64,000 bases of DNA, from the NCBI RefSeq assembly GCF_001463905.1, contig NZ_BBWR01000003.1, forward strand, positions 309,095 through 373,094, given 5' to 3'. Positions 15,935 through 26,835 of the stretch are shown one piece after another; the stretch's first letter is position 1, and every line of letters begins with the position of its first letter. Under the pieces are notes generated by a model that saw only the letters and a list, made by a program, of their open reading frames with translations, did no database searches and was not told the DNA's origin. A program made the translations under genes and the position numbers. The stretch is from Aureimonas frigidaquae (GTDB taxonomy: Bacteria > Pseudomonadota > Alphaproteobacteria > Rhizobiales > Rhizobiaceae).

Positions 15935-17128
15935 TCAGGCTTGACGGTCGAGCCTGGGTAGGAAGATCGTCGCCAGGCCGAGGATCGGCATGAGCGAAAT
16001 GGCCCAGTAGACGTTGGCGATGCCCCATTCGTCGGCAAGGCCGCCCAGAAGGGCCGCACCCAGTCCGCCGGCGCCGAAGGCGAAGCCGAAGAACAGTCCG
16101 CCCACAAAGCCGACCCGGCCCGGCAGGAGTTCCTGCGCAAAGACCACGATGGCCGGGAAGGCCGAAGCAAGGACGAAGCCGATGATCGCCGCCAGGACGC
16201 CGGTGAAGAAGAGGTTGGCGTAAGGCAGAATCAGGGCGAAGGGAATGACGCCCAGTATCGAGAACCAGATCACGAAGCGCGCGCCGAACCTGTCGCCGAT
16301 CGGGCCACCCAGGAAGGTGCCGGCGGCGGCTGCCCCGAGGAACAGGAACAGCATGAGCTGCGAGGCCTGGACGTCGAGCCCGAAGCGGTCGATCGCATAG
16401 AAGGTGAAGTAGCTTGAGAAGCTCGACATGTAGACGTTCTTGATCGTCGTCAGGAGCACGAGGATGAGCACCGCCCGCAGCACCACGTTGCGCGGCAGGA
16501 GCAGCGTGCGCGCAGCGGCCGGCCGCCCCTTGCTGGCGCGATGCTGCTCGGCATACCAGCGCGCAACCCAGCCGAGGATGGCGATGCCCAGGAGCGCGAG
16601 CCCGGCAAAGAGGATGACGCTGCGCTGGCCGTTCGGCACCACGATGAAGGCCGCCAGGAGCGGTCCGAGCGCCGTGCCGGCATTGCCACCGACCTGGAAG
16701 AAGGACTGCGCGAAGCCGAAGCGCCCGCCGGCGGCAAGCCGTGCCACGCGTGAGGCTTCCGGATGGAAGATCGCCGAGCCGAAGCCGATCAGGCAGGCGC
16801 CGGCCACGAGCATGCCGTAGCTGTGCGCCTGCGACAGGGTGACGAGTCCGATAAGCGTGCTGCCCATGCCGACGGGCAGGGAGTAGGGCATGGGGCGCTT
16901 GTCGGTCACGATGCCGATGAGGGGCTGCAGCAGCGATGCGGTGATCTGGAAGGCGAGGGTCAGAACGCCGATCTGCGCGAAGGACAGGGCGAAGTCGGCT
17001 TTCAACAGCGGATAGATCGCCGCCAGCATCGACTGCATGATGTCGTTGAGCATATGGCACAGGCTGACGGCGGCGATGATCGAAACCGTCGTCGCCTTGG
17101 CCGATGTATCCTGTTGCAGCGCGGTCAT
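15935..17128 (-). CDS. fsr: MFS efflux transporter, fosmidomycin-resistance protein type
   Basis: A 397-residue major facilitator with twelve predicted membrane segments. It resembles Escherichia coli Fsr throughout, including the N-terminal SLCHMLNDIMQSMLAAIYPL region, the FHPEASRVAR loop and the VVFAQELLPGRVGFVGGLFF segment. Fsr exports fosmidomycin and probably other compounds, and its overproduction confers resistance. The start at 17128 has an AAGGA ribosome site and gives the normal N-terminus. The same frame is open about 180 bases further upstream, into the tyrC gene. Natural substrate is unknown. Confidence 0.88.
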   Translation of the reverse strand: MTALQQDTSAKATTVSIIAAVSLCHMLNDIMQSMLAAIYPLLKADFALSFAQIGVLTLAFQITASLLQPLIGIVTDKRPMPYSLPVGMGSTLIGLVTLSQAHSYGMLVAGACLIGFGSAIFHPEASRVARLAAGGRFGFAQSFFQVGGNAGTALGPLLAAFIVVPNGQRSVILFAGLALLGIAILGWVARWYAEQHRASKGRPAAARTLLLPRNVVLRAVLILVLLTTIKNVYMSSFSSYFTFYAIDRFGLDVQASQLMLFLFLGAAAAGTFLGGPIGDRFGARFVIWFSILGVIPFALILPYANLFFTGVLAAIIGFVLASAFPAIVVFAQELLPGRVGFVGGLFFGFAFGAGGLGAALLGGLADEWGIANVYWAISLMPILGLATIFLPRLDRQA

Positions 17129-17168
17129 CGTATCTTGTCCTTCGTCTCCCGCGCGTGCGACCTTGTCG

Positions 17169-18119
17169 CTACTCCGCGGTCGTTTCGTTCCAGGCGTCCT
17201 TGCGGTGCGGCTGGCGCCCGAAATTGGCGTCGGCCGTGTCCTGGCCGGCTTCCACGATGGAGCGCCGTATGGCGCGCGTTCGCGTGAACAGGTCGAACAG
17301 GGCATCGCCATCGCCCCAGCGGATGGCCCGCTGCAGCGATGACAGATCTTCCGAGAAGCGCGCCAGCATTTCCAGCACCGCTTCGCGGTTGGTCAGGAAG
17401 ATGTCGCGCCACATGGTCGGGTCCGACGCGGCGATGCGCGTGAAATCACGGAAGCCCGACGCCGAGAACTTGATGACTTCCGACTGGGTGACCGTTTCGA
17501 GGTCCGCCGCCGTGCCCACGATGTTGTAGGCGATGAGATGCGGCACGTGGCTGACGATGGCAAGGACCAGGTCGTGATGCGACGGGGTCATCGTCTCGAC
17601 CTGCGAGCCCATCTCTTCCCACAGGCGGCGCAGCCGCGCGACGGCCTGCGGATCGGCATTTTCGACCGGGGTCAGGATGCACCAGCGGTTCTCGAAGAGT
17701 TCGAGGAAGCCGGCATCGGGCCCGGACTGTTCGGTGCCGGCGATGGGGTGGCCGGGGACGAACTCGACATGCGCCGGCAGATGCGGCTGCATCGCCTCCA
17801 CCACCGCGCCCTTGACCGAGCCGACATCGGTGACGATGGCGCCCGGCGCCAAGGCTGGTGCGATGGCCTTCGTCACCGTGGTGCAGGCGCCGACGGGCAC
17901 GCAGAGCACGACGAGATCGGCGCCTGCCACCGCATCGGCGAAATCGCTGTGGTAGCTGTGGCCGAGGCCGAGCTCCCGGGCGCGATCGAGCGTCTCCGGC
18001 CGGCGGGTGGCGATGGCGATGTGGCCTGCCAGTCCCCGCTCGCGCAGGTTGATGGCGATGGACGAGCCGATCAGGCCGATGCCCAGAAGGGCGACGCGCT
18101 TGAACAGGGGCTCGGTCAT
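17169..18119 (-). CDS. tyrC: Prephenate/arogenate dehydrogenase
   Basis: A 316-residue NAD(P)-dependent dehydrogenase of tyrosine synthesis. The Rossmann motif GIGLIG is at residues 13-18, and the substrate-loop [13 protein letters not shown] is clear. It oxidatively decarboxylates prephenate (or arogenate). Its ATG overlaps the hisC stop by 4 bases, and chorismate mutase is next upstream. The three genes therefore form an aromatic amino-acid operon transcribed leftward. The C-terminus past residue 290 is variable and has no recognisable ACT domain, so feedback inhibition by tyrosine through such a domain is not expected. Confidence 0.92.
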   Translation of the reverse strand: MTEPLFKRVALLGIGLIGSSIAINLRERGLAGHIAIATRRPETLDRARELGLGHSYHSDFADAVAGADLVVLCVPVGACTTVTKAIAPALAPGAIVTDVGSVKGAVVEAMQPHLPAHVEFVPGHPIAGTEQSGPDAGFLELFENRWCILTPVENADPQAVARLRRLWEEMGSQVETMTPSHHDLVLAIVSHVPHLIAYNIVGTAADLETVTQSEVIKFSASGFRDFTRIAASDPTMWRDIFLTNREAVLEMLARFSEDLSSLQRAIRWGDGDALFDLFTRTRAIRRSIVEAGQDTADANFGRQPHRKDAWNETTAE

Positions 18120-19219
18120 CGGGCCATGAACTCGGCCAGCGCCGCCAGGACGCCCTCATTGGCCTCCGGCGAGCCGATGGTCATGCGCAGCGCATGTGGG
18201 AAACCGTAACCGCCGACCGCGCGCAGCACGAAGCCGCGCTCGACCAGGAAGCGGTCGGCCTCGGCCGCCGATTTTCCGGCATCCTGCGGAAAATGGATCA
18301 GCACGAAGTTGGTGACGCTGGGCGTGACGCCGAGCCCCAGCGCCGTCAAACCTTCGGTCAGGCGCGGCAGCCATTCGTTGTTGTAGGCGACCGTCTCCTC
18401 GACATGCGCCGTATCGGCAGTGGAGGCTGCCGCCGCGGCGATGGCGAGCGCGTTCAGGTTGAAGGGCCCGCGGATGCGCTCCACCGCGTCGGCGATGGTT
18501 TCCGGCACGTACATCCAGCCGACGCGCAGCGCCGCCAGCCCGTGGATCTTCGAGAAGGTCCGCGTCATGACCACGTTATTCGAGCCGGAAACCAGCTCGA
18601 TGCCGGCCTCGTAGTCGTTGCGGCGCACATATTCCGCATAGGCGGCATCGAGCACCAGGATGCAGGCCGGCGGCAGGCCGGCATGCAGGCGCCGCACCTC
18701 GTCGAAGGGAATATAGGTGCCGGTCGGGTTTCCGGGATTGGCAATGTAGACCATGCGCGTCCGCGCGTTGACGCGCTCGAGGATGGCATCGACGTCCACA
18801 TGCGCGTCGCGCTCGGGCGCCATGACCGCCTTCGCGCCCGCCGCCAGAATGGCCGTGCGATGCAGGAGGAAGCCGTGCTCGGTGTAGATGCCCTCGGTCC
18901 CCTCGGACAAATAGGCATTGGCCAGGAGGCTCAGGAGCTCGTCGGAGCCGTTGCCGCAGATGATCCGCGCGGGGTTCAGCCCGTAGCGATCCGCCAGCGC
19001 CGCCTTCAGCCGCGTCGCCTGCGGATCGGGGTAGAGCTCCAGCCGCTCGCTGGCCTGCGTCAGGGCTGCGCGGGCGGCGGGAGAGGGGCCGAGCGGCGTT
19101 TCGTTGGACGACAGCTTATGCAGCCGGATACCGGCCGGCGCGTGGCTCTTGCCCGGCACATAGGCTTCGATATCCAATACGCCCGGCCTCGGCACGGGCG
19201 CCGTCGTCAGGGTCTGCAT
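18116..19219 (-). CDS. hisC: Histidinol-phosphate / aromatic aminotransferase
   Basis: A 367-residue fold-type I aminotransferase with PLP-binding lysine K224 ([17 protein letters not shown]), an SSNE substrate motif near 37-40 and the NPGNPTGT segment at 161-168. HisC-type enzymes act in histidine synthesis, and many also transaminate aromatic keto acids. Its place between chorismate mutase and tyrC argues that it serves tyrosine/phenylalanine here. The start at 19219 is selected by family length; the frame runs on upstream into the chorismate mutase gene without similarity. Confidence 0.9.
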   Translation of the reverse strand: MQTLTTAPVPRPGVLDIEAYVPGKSHAPAGIRLHKLSSNETPLGPSPAARAALTQASERLELYPDPQATRLKAALADRYGLNPARIICGNGSDELLSLLANAYLSEGTEGIYTEHGFLLHRTAILAAGAKAVMAPERDAHVDVDAILERVNARTRMVYIANPGNPTGTYIPFDEVRRLHAGLPPACILVLDAAYAEYVRRNDYEAGIELVSGSNNVVMTRTFSKIHGLAALRVGWMYVPETIADAVERIRGPFNLNALAIAAAAASTADTAHVEETVAYNNEWLPRLTEGLTALGLGVTPSVTNFVLIHFPQDAGKSAAEADRFLVERGFVLRAVGGYGFPHALRMTIGSPEANEGVLAALAEFMAR

Positions 19220-19245
19220 CCTGGTGTCCCCGGAACTCGTCGTCT

Positions 19246-20046
19246 CTAGCTGCGCCGCTCCTGCAGCTGCACCGGAGCGGCATAGCCCCCGACCGGCCGA
19301 ATGTCGAGATGGCCGTCCATCGCCGCCGGCAGCGGGCCGAGGCCGCGCGGTGCCGCGACGAGCCTGTGCAGCCCGGCGGCATCCACGCAACGGGCGAGCT
19401 CCTGCGCCCCGTCGGCCAGGGGCGTAGCCTGCGCCGTCGTCACGGCGTGGCACTCGATCTCGAAAGGGACCGGGTCGGCGAGCGGCGGCGCCAGCACGAG
19501 GGCCGGCTCCCCCGCGGGCCGGCCGTCCTGTGCCAGGAAGGGCAGCCGCGCGACGATGGCCGCGCGCCCCAGGCGCTCCCACCAGGGGCCGGATTGTTCC
19601 TTCAGGAGCACGATGCCGAGCCAGTCATCCGCCTTGCCGACGCGCTCGATCACGGCATCGGCCTGGTCCACCAGATGCATGGGAACGGAAAAGCCGCAGG
19701 TGAAGCGGGTCGTCTCCACCGCGCTCGCGACGTCTCCGCCGGTCGATACGGCGACCTCGAAGGGGGCCTGGAGCGCCGTGAAGGTCGAGATGATTTCGCG
19801 CCAGAGATGCTCCACTGCGGTGATGGGCAGATGCCCGCTGTGCCGCGCGACGAGCCGGCGCATCATGTCGGCCTCTCGCCCTGGCCGGAAGGCCGCGCCG
19901 TTCTTCTGGTGGCCCTTCACGGCGATCAGCGCGTCGATGACCGTCGCGCGCTGCATGAGCAGCCGGTGGATGGATTCGTCGATCGCATCGATCTGCGCCC
20001 GCAATTCCGATAGCCGGCCGAGATCGTCGCCCTTCCTGTCGCTCAT
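19246..20046 (-). CDS. Chorismate mutase with C-terminal extension
   Basis: A 266-residue protein. The first 95 residues are an AroQ-type chorismate mutase with the expected helices and conserved residues ([18 protein letters not shown], then [17 protein letters not shown] and the WREIISTF helix). It rearranges chorismate to prephenate. The remaining 170 residues have no motif I can name. They resemble neither a full prephenate dehydratase nor a dehydrogenase, though their length and alternating strand pattern suggest a folded, perhaps regulatory, domain. It heads the operon with hisC and tyrC. Confidence 0.88.
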   Translation of the reverse strand: MSDRKGDDLGRLSELRAQIDAIDESIHRLLMQRATVIDALIAVKGHQKNGAAFRPGREADMMRRLVARHSGHLPITAVEHLWREIISTFTALQAPFEVAVSTGGDVASAVETTRFTCGFSVPMHLVDQADAVIERVGKADDWLGIVLLKEQSGPWWERLGRAAIVARLPFLAQDGRPAGEPALVLAPPLADPVPFEIECHAVTTAQATPLADGAQELARCVDAAGLHRLVAAPRGLGPLPAAMDGHLDIRPVGGYAAPVQLQERRS

Positions 20047-20199
20047 CTGCCGCTGTCCCCTTCAGCCTGCGATCCATTGCCCGAGAAGCTCTACACAGCC
20101 GATGGCGCGCTTGCAAAGAAGCGTTGATCCCGGCACACCGGAAGGATAGCAGGAAGCGTGGTCGAACGGCCGGGACGAAAGCGCAGGGTCAAGGACAGG

Positions 20200-21381
20200 A
20201 TGAACGCACCGTCTTTTACCGAGGTGGCTGGCCTCTCTCTGAAGGAGGCGCGCGCACCCTCCAGCAAGAGCATGCATTTCGGCGCCGACGCGCCGTTGCC
20301 GCTGGATGCCGGCACCGTCCTGTCGCCCTTCGACATCGCCTACGAGACCTGGGGCGAACTCAACGCCGACAAGAGCAACGCCATCTACGTGTGCCACGCC
20401 CTGACCGGTGACCAGTATGCCGCCAGCCGCAACCCCGTGACCGGCAAGCCGGGCTGGTGGTCGTCCATCATCGGGCCGGGCAAGCCGATCGATACCGACC
20501 GTTATTTCGTGATCTGCGCCAACGTTATCGGCTCCTGCATGGGGTCCACCGGACCGGCCAGCCTCGACCCGGCGACAGGCCTGCCCTATGCGCTCGACCT
20601 GCCGGTGCTGACCATCGCCGACATGGTGCGCGCGCAGGCCATGCTGGTGGACCGGCTCGGCATCGACCAGCTCTTCGCCGTGATCGGCGGATCGATGGGC
20701 GGCATGCAATGCCTGCAATGGACCGTGGCCTACCCCGAGCGCGTCTTCTGCGCCCTGCCGATTGCCACGGGCGCGCGCCATTCCTCGCAGAACATCGCCT
20801 TCCACGAGGTGGGCCGGCAGGCCGTCATGGCCGATCCGGACTGGCAGGGCGGCCGCTACATCGAGGGTGGGGTCCGGCCGCACAAGGGGCTGGCCGTCGC
20901 GCGCATGACGGCGCATGTCACCTACCTGTCGGAGGCGGCGCTGCAGCGCAAATTCGGACGCAACCTGCAGGACCGGGAGCAACTGGGCTTCGGCTTCGAT
21001 GCCGATTTCCAGATCGAAAGCTATCTGCGCCATCAGGGCACGAGCTTCGTCGACCGGTTCGATGCCAACGCCTATCTGTATCTCACACGCGCCATGGACT
21101 ATTTCGACATCGCCGCCGATTATGGCGGGCGGCTGGCCGATGCCTTCGCCCGCACGCGCACGCGCTTCTGCCTCGTCTCCTTCTCGTCCGACTGGTTGTT
21201 CCCGACGGGGGAAAGCCGGGCCGTCGTGCATGCGTTGAACGCCGCGGCCGCCTCCGTGTCCTTCGTGGAGATCGAGACCGATCGCGGGCACGACGCCTTC
21301 CTTCTGGACGAGCCGGTCTTCTATGCGGCGATCGACGGCTTCCTGAAGTCGGCCGCCCGCGTGCGGGGCCTGCCGGCATGA
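20200..21381 (+). CDS. metX: Homoserine O-acetyltransferase
   Basis: A 393-residue alpha/beta-hydrolase-fold enzyme that acylates homoserine in the first committed step of methionine synthesis. The nucleophile S165 sits in IGGSMGGMQ. The acid and base lie in SSDWLFP and DRGHDAFL near the C-terminus. The ATG at 20200 has an AAGGACAGG ribosome site; an earlier ATG at 20158 would add a basic stretch outside the family. It is divergent from chorismate mutase and overlaps metW by 4 bases, the usual MetX-MetW pair. Whether the acyl donor is acetyl- or succinyl-CoA is not decided here. Confidence 0.93.
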   Translation: MNAPSFTEVAGLSLKEARAPSSKSMHFGADAPLPLDAGTVLSPFDIAYETWGELNADKSNAIYVCHALTGDQYAASRNPVTGKPGWWSSIIGPGKPIDTDRYFVICANVIGSCMGSTGPASLDPATGLPYALDLPVLTIADMVRAQAMLVDRLGIDQLFAVIGGSMGGMQCLQWTVAYPERVFCALPIATGARHSSQNIAFHEVGRQAVMADPDWQGGRYIEGGVRPHKGLAVARMTAHVTYLSEAALQRKFGRNLQDREQLGFGFDADFQIESYLRHQGTSFVDRFDANAYLYLTRAMDYFDIAADYGGRLADAFARTRTRFCLVSFSSDWLFPTGESRAVVHALNAAAASVSFVEIETDRGHDAFLLDEPVFYAAIDGFLKSAARVRGLPA

Positions 21382-22055
21382 GCGCCCCAGCCGACACGAC
21401 GACCCAGCCCGCGCCCCAGCCGACGAGCCAGCTCGTGGCGGCCGATGCCAATGTCCGCGTGGACCTGGCGCTGATCGCGGGGCTGGTGCCGCGCGGCAGC
21501 CGCGTCCTGGATGTCGGCTGCGGCGATGGCAGCCTCCTGGCGCTCCTGGAAAGCCAGCGCGGTGTCGACGCGCGCGGCATGGAGATCAGCCAGCAGGGGG
21601 TGAACGAGGCCGTCGCACGCGGGCTTTCGGTGATCCAGGGCGATGCCGACAAGGACCTCGTCCACTATCCCGACGGCGCCTTCGACTATGTCATCCTGTC
21701 GCAGACCATCCAGGCGACGCAGCGTCCGCGGCAGGTGCTGGCCGAGATGCTGCGCATCGGCCGGCGGGCCATCGTGTCCTTCCCCAATTTCGGGCACTGG
21801 TCGGTGCGCCTCTCGCTCCTGGCGCATGGGCGCATGCCGGTGACGCGCAACCTCGCCTATAGCTGGTACGACACGCCCAACATTCACTTCTGCACGATCC
21901 GCGACTTCGTGGAGCTGACCCGGGATCTCGATGCGGAGGTGGAAACGGCCGTCGCGCTCGACGCGATGGGCCAGCGCATCGGCATGCGCATGCCCTGGGC
22001 CTTCTGGAACCTTCTGGGCCAGCAGGCCGTCTTCGTGCTGCGCCGGCGCGGCTGA
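21378..22055 (+). CDS. metW: Methionine biosynthesis protein MetW
   Basis: A 225-residue class I SAM-dependent methyltransferase-fold protein. The SAM motif [12 protein letters not shown] lies near residue 38-49, and the MetW hallmark SFPNFGHW follows mid-protein. MetW is required with MetX for homoserine acylation in many proteobacteria, probably as a partner subunit rather than as a methyltransferase. Its start overlaps the metX stop by 4 bases. An N-terminal stretch of about 20 residues rich in Pro, Thr and Gln is unlike most homologs. Confidence 0.92.
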   Translation: MSAPADTTTQPAPQPTSQLVAADANVRVDLALIAGLVPRGSRVLDVGCGDGSLLALLESQRGVDARGMEISQQGVNEAVARGLSVIQGDADKDLVHYPDGAFDYVILSQTIQATQRPRQVLAEMLRIGRRAIVSFPNFGHWSVRLSLLAHGRMPVTRNLAYSWYDTPNIHFCTIRDFVELTRDLDAEVETAVALDAMGQRIGMRMPWAFWNLLGQQAVFVLRRRG

Positions 22056-22079
22056 CGCGCGCCGGCCTGCCGCACCCGG

Positions 22080-23063
<984 letters not shown>

Positions 23064-23166
23064 GGGAGTACCCCTCCTGGCATGCTGACCCGCAAGAATA
23101 CAGGTCGCCCGCGAAGATCTGGGAACCGCCGGGGCCGGTTGAAAGAGTAACGGCGTCAAAAAGCCT

Positions 23167-23928
23167 TTAGGACGGGCTCGGGCCCTTGCGGTTCAGCACC
23201 GGGGCGCCTTGCGGCACCAGGACGGGCCGGCCGAGGCGCAGGCGCTGGCGCTCCCGCCGCGTGACGGGAATGCCACGATAGACGAGCTTGGTCGCCTCCA
23301 TGATGATCACGCCGGCAAAGAGCGGCCAGGCCGCCCGCCCGGCCCGCTCCAGCGGCGCTGCCAGGTTGACGAAACCGCTGCGCCGGAAGGGCGGAAAGAA
23401 CAGCGCCTGCGAAATGCCGGAAGGGCTGAACATGGCGCCGTGCAGGAGGCGCTGGGCCTGCCCGCGCGACCAGGGCCGCCCCGAGCCGAAGGGCGTGCGG
23501 TCGAACCGCGTCCAGACCCCGGCCCGGTTGGGCAGGACCACGACCAGCCGGCCGCCCGGCGCCAGGATACGCCAGACTTCGCTCAACAGGTCGGACGGGT
23601 TCTCGGCAAATTCCAGTGCATGGACCATCAGCACCCGGTCCACCGAGGCATCGCCCAGCGGCAGAGAGGATTCGTCCACCAGGGCGCTGGTGGATGCGGC
23701 GCCCGGCGGCCAGCGGATGGCGCCCTGGGCAGCCGGCATGAAGGCCAGGGTGCGGTCGGCATCGGCGCCGAATCGGTCCAGATAGGGGAGGGTATAGCCG
23801 AGCCCGACCAGCCGCTCCTGCGCGATGGGACGCCAGAGCGGCGTCAGCGCCAGCCCGATGGCGCGCGCCGCCGCCTGGCCGAGGCGCGTGGCATAGAAGT
23901 CGCGCAGGTCGACGATATCGGCGTTCAT
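23167..23928 (-). CDS. SAM-dependent methyltransferase (unknown substrate)
   Basis: A 253-residue protein with a Methyltransf_11-like core. The conserved middle includes [21 protein letters not shown] and the following [16 protein letters not shown], typical of this fold. The N-terminus ([18 protein letters not shown]) and gene position, divergent from the glyoxalase gene, recall rhizobial methyltransferases next to gloB. Two starts are possible, 23928 and 23958; neither has a good ribosome site. I prefer 23928 because the protein begins there with conserved residues. Function unknown. Confidence 0.82.
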   Translation of the reverse strand: MNADIVDLRDFYATRLGQAAARAIGLALTPLWRPIAQERLVGLGYTLPYLDRFGADADRTLAFMPAAQGAIRWPPGAASTSALVDESSLPLGDASVDRVLMVHALEFAENPSDLLSEVWRILAPGGRLVVVLPNRAGVWTRFDRTPFGSGRPWSRGQAQRLLHGAMFSPSGISQALFFPPFRRSGFVNLAAPLERAGRAAWPLFAGVIIMEATKLVYRGIPVTRRERQRLRLGRPVLVPQGAPVLNRKGPSPS

Positions 23929-24048
23929 GGTTTGCGTGGCGCTGATCTTTTCCTCCATGCGCTTGCGCAGCCGCCGGGCGACCTTTGTTCGGACGAATCC
24001 TCGCTCTATGTCTGGCTTCCAACGCCGTTTGGCAAGAAAGGGTCGCTC

Positions 24049-24825
24049 ATGAGTACGGTCGAGATCAGGCAGTTCCTCTGCCGCACGGACAATTTCGGCG
24101 TCCTCCTGCACAATGGAGCAAGCGGCGACACCATCGCCATCGACGCGCCGGAGGCCGCGCCCATCCGTGCCGCACTCGACGCAGAGGGCTGGTCGCTGAC
24201 CCATATCCTGACCACCCACCATCACGCGGACCATGTGGCGGGCAATGCGGAACTGAAGGCGCATTACGGCGCGACGATCATCGGCCCGCAGGCGGAGGCG
24301 GACCGCATCCCCGGCATCGACCGGCGCGTGACGGGCGGCGACAGTTTTTCGATCGGCGATATCGAGATCGTGGTGATCGATACGCCGGGCCATACGCTCG
24401 GCAGCGTGTCCTACCACATGCCGGGCCTGGAATGCCTGTTCGCCGGCGATGCGCTGTTCTCACTCGGCTGCGGGCGGCTCCTGGAAGGAACGGCCGGCAT
24501 GCTCTGGACTTCCCTTCAGCGCCTGCGCAGCCTGCCGGACGACACCATGCTCTATTGCGGCCACGAATATACGGCGTCGAACGCCCGCTTCGCCCTGTCG
24601 GTCGATCCCCGCAACCTCATGCTGCATGAACGCACCACGGCCGTGGAGCGCCAGCGTGTGGCGGGCGAGCCGACGCTGCCCGTGTCGCTCGGGCTGGAAA
24701 AGCGGACCAACCCCTTCCTGCGGGCCGACGATGCCGATCTGGCCGTCGAACTTGGCATGGGCGGCGGGCGTGCCACCGCCGAGGAGGTCTTTGCCGAGCT
24801 GCGCAGCCGCAAGGACCGGTTCTGA
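24049..24825 (+). CDS. gloB: Hydroxyacylglutathione hydrolase (glyoxalase II)
   Basis: A 258-residue metallo-beta-lactamase-fold enzyme that hydrolyses S-lactoylglutathione to lactate and glutathione in methylglyoxal detoxification. The di-metal motif THHHADH is at residues 56-62. The further ligands GHTLGS, FAGDALFSLGCGR and CGHEYT follow in the usual order. The C-terminal domain for glutathione binding is complete. The ATG at 24049 has an AAGAAAGG ribosome site; the frame is open for a long distance upstream without similarity. Confidence 0.94.
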   Translation: MSTVEIRQFLCRTDNFGVLLHNGASGDTIAIDAPEAAPIRAALDAEGWSLTHILTTHHHADHVAGNAELKAHYGATIIGPQAEADRIPGIDRRVTGGDSFSIGDIEIVVIDTPGHTLGSVSYHMPGLECLFAGDALFSLGCGRLLEGTAGMLWTSLQRLRSLPDDTMLYCGHEYTASNARFALSVDPRNLMLHERTTAVERQRVAGEPTLPVSLGLEKRTNPFLRADDADLAVELGMGGGRATAEEVFAELRSRKDRF

Positions 24826-24832
24826 CGAATCG

Positions 24833-25621
24833 TCAGGACTTGGCGAAGGTCGTCGCGGTCAGGGTGAGCGGGCCGATCTTGGTGGGGATGCGCACATGGA
24901 CCGGTGCGTAGAGGCCGGTGTCACCGATCGGCGCGAACCAGATCTTGATCACCTGCCGGCGCAGATACTGGACGCCGGACGAGCTCGTGCGATAGCCCCC
25001 GACCGGATCGATCCGCACATCGCAGACGATGGCACTGCCGGAAAACCCGTCGGCCGAGAAGGCCGCCGTGCCACCGGGCGACAGCTTGAGGTTCAACCGC
25101 GACCAGCCATCGAAGACGGGCAGCGTCCGGTTGCAGACCCGATCTGGCCGGGACTTGATCATCATGCCCGAGAGCGGGTCCACGACACTGCGCAATTGGG
25201 CGTTCGTCACGGGGATGTAGTCGTCCGGATGGGTCGTGCGGGCGGGGGGAGAGACGGTCGTATCGACCACCTGGCCGCCGCGCAGGCGCACATCCGATGC
25301 CCAGCTCTTGCCATCGCTCGTATAGGCCAGGGCATAACGGTTGGGCAGCACCCGGGACCCGCGGATCATCCCCGCGGACGATGTCTTTCCCTGCGTCGAG
25401 GAGACCAGTGCGCCAAGCCCCGCCGAGCGCAGCGTGCCGGAGACGGCATAGCTCGTCGGCCCGAGCTCCGTCGTAAAGTCCGCCTTGCCGAGCGGGACGC
25501 CGAAGATGGAGATGCTGTAGCGCGTCTCCAGCGTGTCGGCCCGCGCCGGTGCCGGCGCGAGCCAGGCGATGGCGGCCAAAAGGGCCAAAGGGGCAAGGCG
25601 GTAAATTCGACGCGCGAGCAT
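24833..25621 (-). CDS. DUF3108 domain exported protein
   Basis: A 262-residue protein with an N-terminal signal peptide (about residues 1-28, ending APARA) followed by a beta-rich DUF3108 domain. Its function is unknown. Homologs lie next to rpmB in rhizobia, as here. The start at 25621 is chosen because it places the signal peptide at the N-terminus; an upstream start at 25723 would bury it. Envelope localisation is inferred from the signal. Confidence 0.8.
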   Translation of the reverse strand: MLARRIYRLAPLALLAAIAWLAPAPARADTLETRYSISIFGVPLGKADFTTELGPTSYAVSGTLRSAGLGALVSSTQGKTSSAGMIRGSRVLPNRYALAYTSDGKSWASDVRLRGGQVVDTTVSPPARTTHPDDYIPVTNAQLRSVVDPLSGMMIKSRPDRVCNRTLPVFDGWSRLNLKLSPGGTAAFSADGFSGSAIVCDVRIDPVGGYRTSSSGVQYLRRQVIKIWFAPIGDTGLYAPVHVRIPTKIGPLTLTATTFAKS

Positions 25622-25785
25622 GAGCGGGGGACCGGTGAAGCTGGGACATCCCAGCCTATAGCAGGCCACCGGAGCCCGCATAAGTGCGTGAAGGGCACGC
25701 CGCGCCGGCAATGCGAGGCGCATGCGGTGCCGCTCGGACCGCGCTGCCCGCTGCAGGATTGCAGCGGACGGCGCTTTGCGCAGAA

Positions 25786-26136
25786 TCAGTCGTCGTAGGC
25801 CGGCAGCGCGGCCAGTTCCGCCGGCGTCATGTTGACGGTCAGGACACCGTTGGTGTTCTGGAAACGCTCGAGCGGCACGATGACGTCGAGGTCGGAATTC
25901 TCGAGGTCGATGACGATGGCCGTCGGCCCCTGCGCGGTTCCGATGACATCTTCCACATCGCCGATACGGTTGCCGCCGGCATCCGTCAGCGCTTGCTTCT
26001 CCAGCTCCCCGACCGTGATTCCGAAGGCGGGCACCATCACGGCGTCGTCCATTTCCATGATCTTGACGACCTGCGCACTGGCGCCGGATGCAAGGATGGA
26101 AAGCGCCATGGCGGCTCCGATAATCTGCGGCTTCAT
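25786..26136 (-). CDS. Secreted PRC-barrel domain protein
   Basis: A 116-residue protein. A signal peptide of about 21 residues (ending GASA) is followed by a single PRC-barrel-like domain (GNRIGDVEDVIG, then VIDLENSDLDVIVPLERF). PRC barrels occur in photosynthetic reaction centres and in RimM; stand-alone periplasmic copies are common in Rhizobiales, with unknown function. The ATG at 26136 is preferred over one 36 bases upstream because it starts the signal peptide. It is divergent from rpmB. Confidence 0.78.
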   Translation of the reverse strand: MKPQIIGAAMALSILASGASAQVVKIMEMDDAVMVPAFGITVGELEKQALTDAGGNRIGDVEDVIGTAQGPTAIVIDLENSDLDVIVPLERFQNTNGVLTVNMTPAELAALPAYDD

Positions 26137-26258
26137 ATCAGCATTCTCCGTGTGGATTCGATGGCCGGGCAACGGTGCCCGCAGCCTTAAGGTTCCCTTC
26201 CAGTGGGATGCGTCCGCCGCCGAGCGGCTGGGGGAAATACGGGGTGGCGTTCCGCTTG

Positions 26259-26287
26259 TTGACCTTTCCGGCCCCAGCCACTATAGG
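26259..26287 (+). promoter_or_regulatory. Promoter of rpmB
   Basis: A -35 TTGACC (26259-26264), a 17-base spacer and a -10 TATAGG (26282-26287) give one of the best promoter matches in the window. The leader of about 90 bases carries a 7-bp inverted repeat, CGATCAT (26299-26305) with ATGATCG (26318-26324), of unknown role. Confidence 0.65.
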
Positions 26288-26384
26288 AGCGTCAATTCCG
26301 ATCATGCCTGTTGGCTGATGATCGCGCCGCCCATGATGCGGCTGCGCGACCGGCCCGGGCCTATGGCAATTGAAAGGTGATTCC

Positions 26385-26684
26385 ATGTCGCGCGCTTGCG
26401 AACTGACCGGCAAGGCCGTCCAGTCTGGCAACAATGTCAGCCACGCGAACAACAAGACGCGTCGCCGCTTCCTGCCGAACCTGTGCAACGTCACGCTGAT
26501 TTCCGATTCGCTCGGCCAGCGTTACCGCCTGCGCATCAGCGCCAACGCGCTGCGTTCGGTCGAGCATCGCGGCGGACTCGATGCCTTCCTTCTGAAGGCG
26601 TCCGAGGACGATCTGTCCCAGCGCGCCCGGCTGCTGAAGCGCCAGGTCGCCAAGAAGGTCGCCGCGGACACCGCCGCACAGTAA
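26385..26684 (+). CDS. rpmB: 50S ribosomal protein L28
   Basis: A 99-residue ribosomal protein with the full L28 sequence: an N-terminal [20 protein letters not shown] and the [11 protein letters not shown] core. It binds 23S rRNA in the large subunit. The start at 26385 follows an AAAGGTGA ribosome site and is the invariant L28 N-terminus. It is expressed from its own promoter and followed by a strong terminator, so it is monocistronic. Unlike zinc-binding variants it lacks paired CXXC motifs. Confidence 0.98.
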   Translation: MSRACELTGKAVQSGNNVSHANNKTRRRFLPNLCNVTLISDSLGQRYRLRISANALRSVEHRGGLDAFLLKASEDDLSQRARLLKRQVAKKVAADTAAQ

Positions 26685-26730
26685 GGTGCGGGCGGGCGTC
26701 TGCCCGCTCCTGACGTCAGATCCGATATAG

Positions 26731-26757
26731 CGGCCCTGCCCATGGCGGGGCCGTTTC
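26731..26757 (+). terminator. Intrinsic terminator of rpmB
   Basis: A 10-bp stem (26731-26740 with 26744-26753, one T-G wobble) has a CAT loop and is followed by TTTCT. It separates rpmB from the riboswitch-controlled transporter gene. Confidence 0.75.
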
Positions 26758-26790
26758 TCATCGATCCTCCGATTCGGAGCGATTCCGTCC

Positions 26791-26824
26791 AGCTGGTGCC
26801 ATACCCCAGCCTAAAAAAATGGAA
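26791..26824 (+). promoter_or_regulatory. PreQ1-I riboswitch
   Basis: Stem P1 is GCTGG (26792-26796) with CCAGC (26806-26810). The loop TGCCATACC is followed by an A-rich tail (26813-26819). TGG (26820-26822) then pairs with CCA (26799-26801), making the H-type pseudoknot of the preQ1-I class. The tail sequence TGGAA is also the likely ribosome binding site, 12 bases before the ATG at 26836. Ligand binding would therefore hide it and shut off translation. The gene downstream encodes a queuosine-precursor transporter, the expected target. Confidence 0.75.
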
Positions 26825-26835
26825 CCTCAAGCGCC

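Noticed and set aside
20047..20199. SAM-II riboswitch before metX
   Set aside because: This is a common place for one in alphaproteobacteria, but the GATTT and GCTAAA signatures are missing and no pseudoknot could be drawn.
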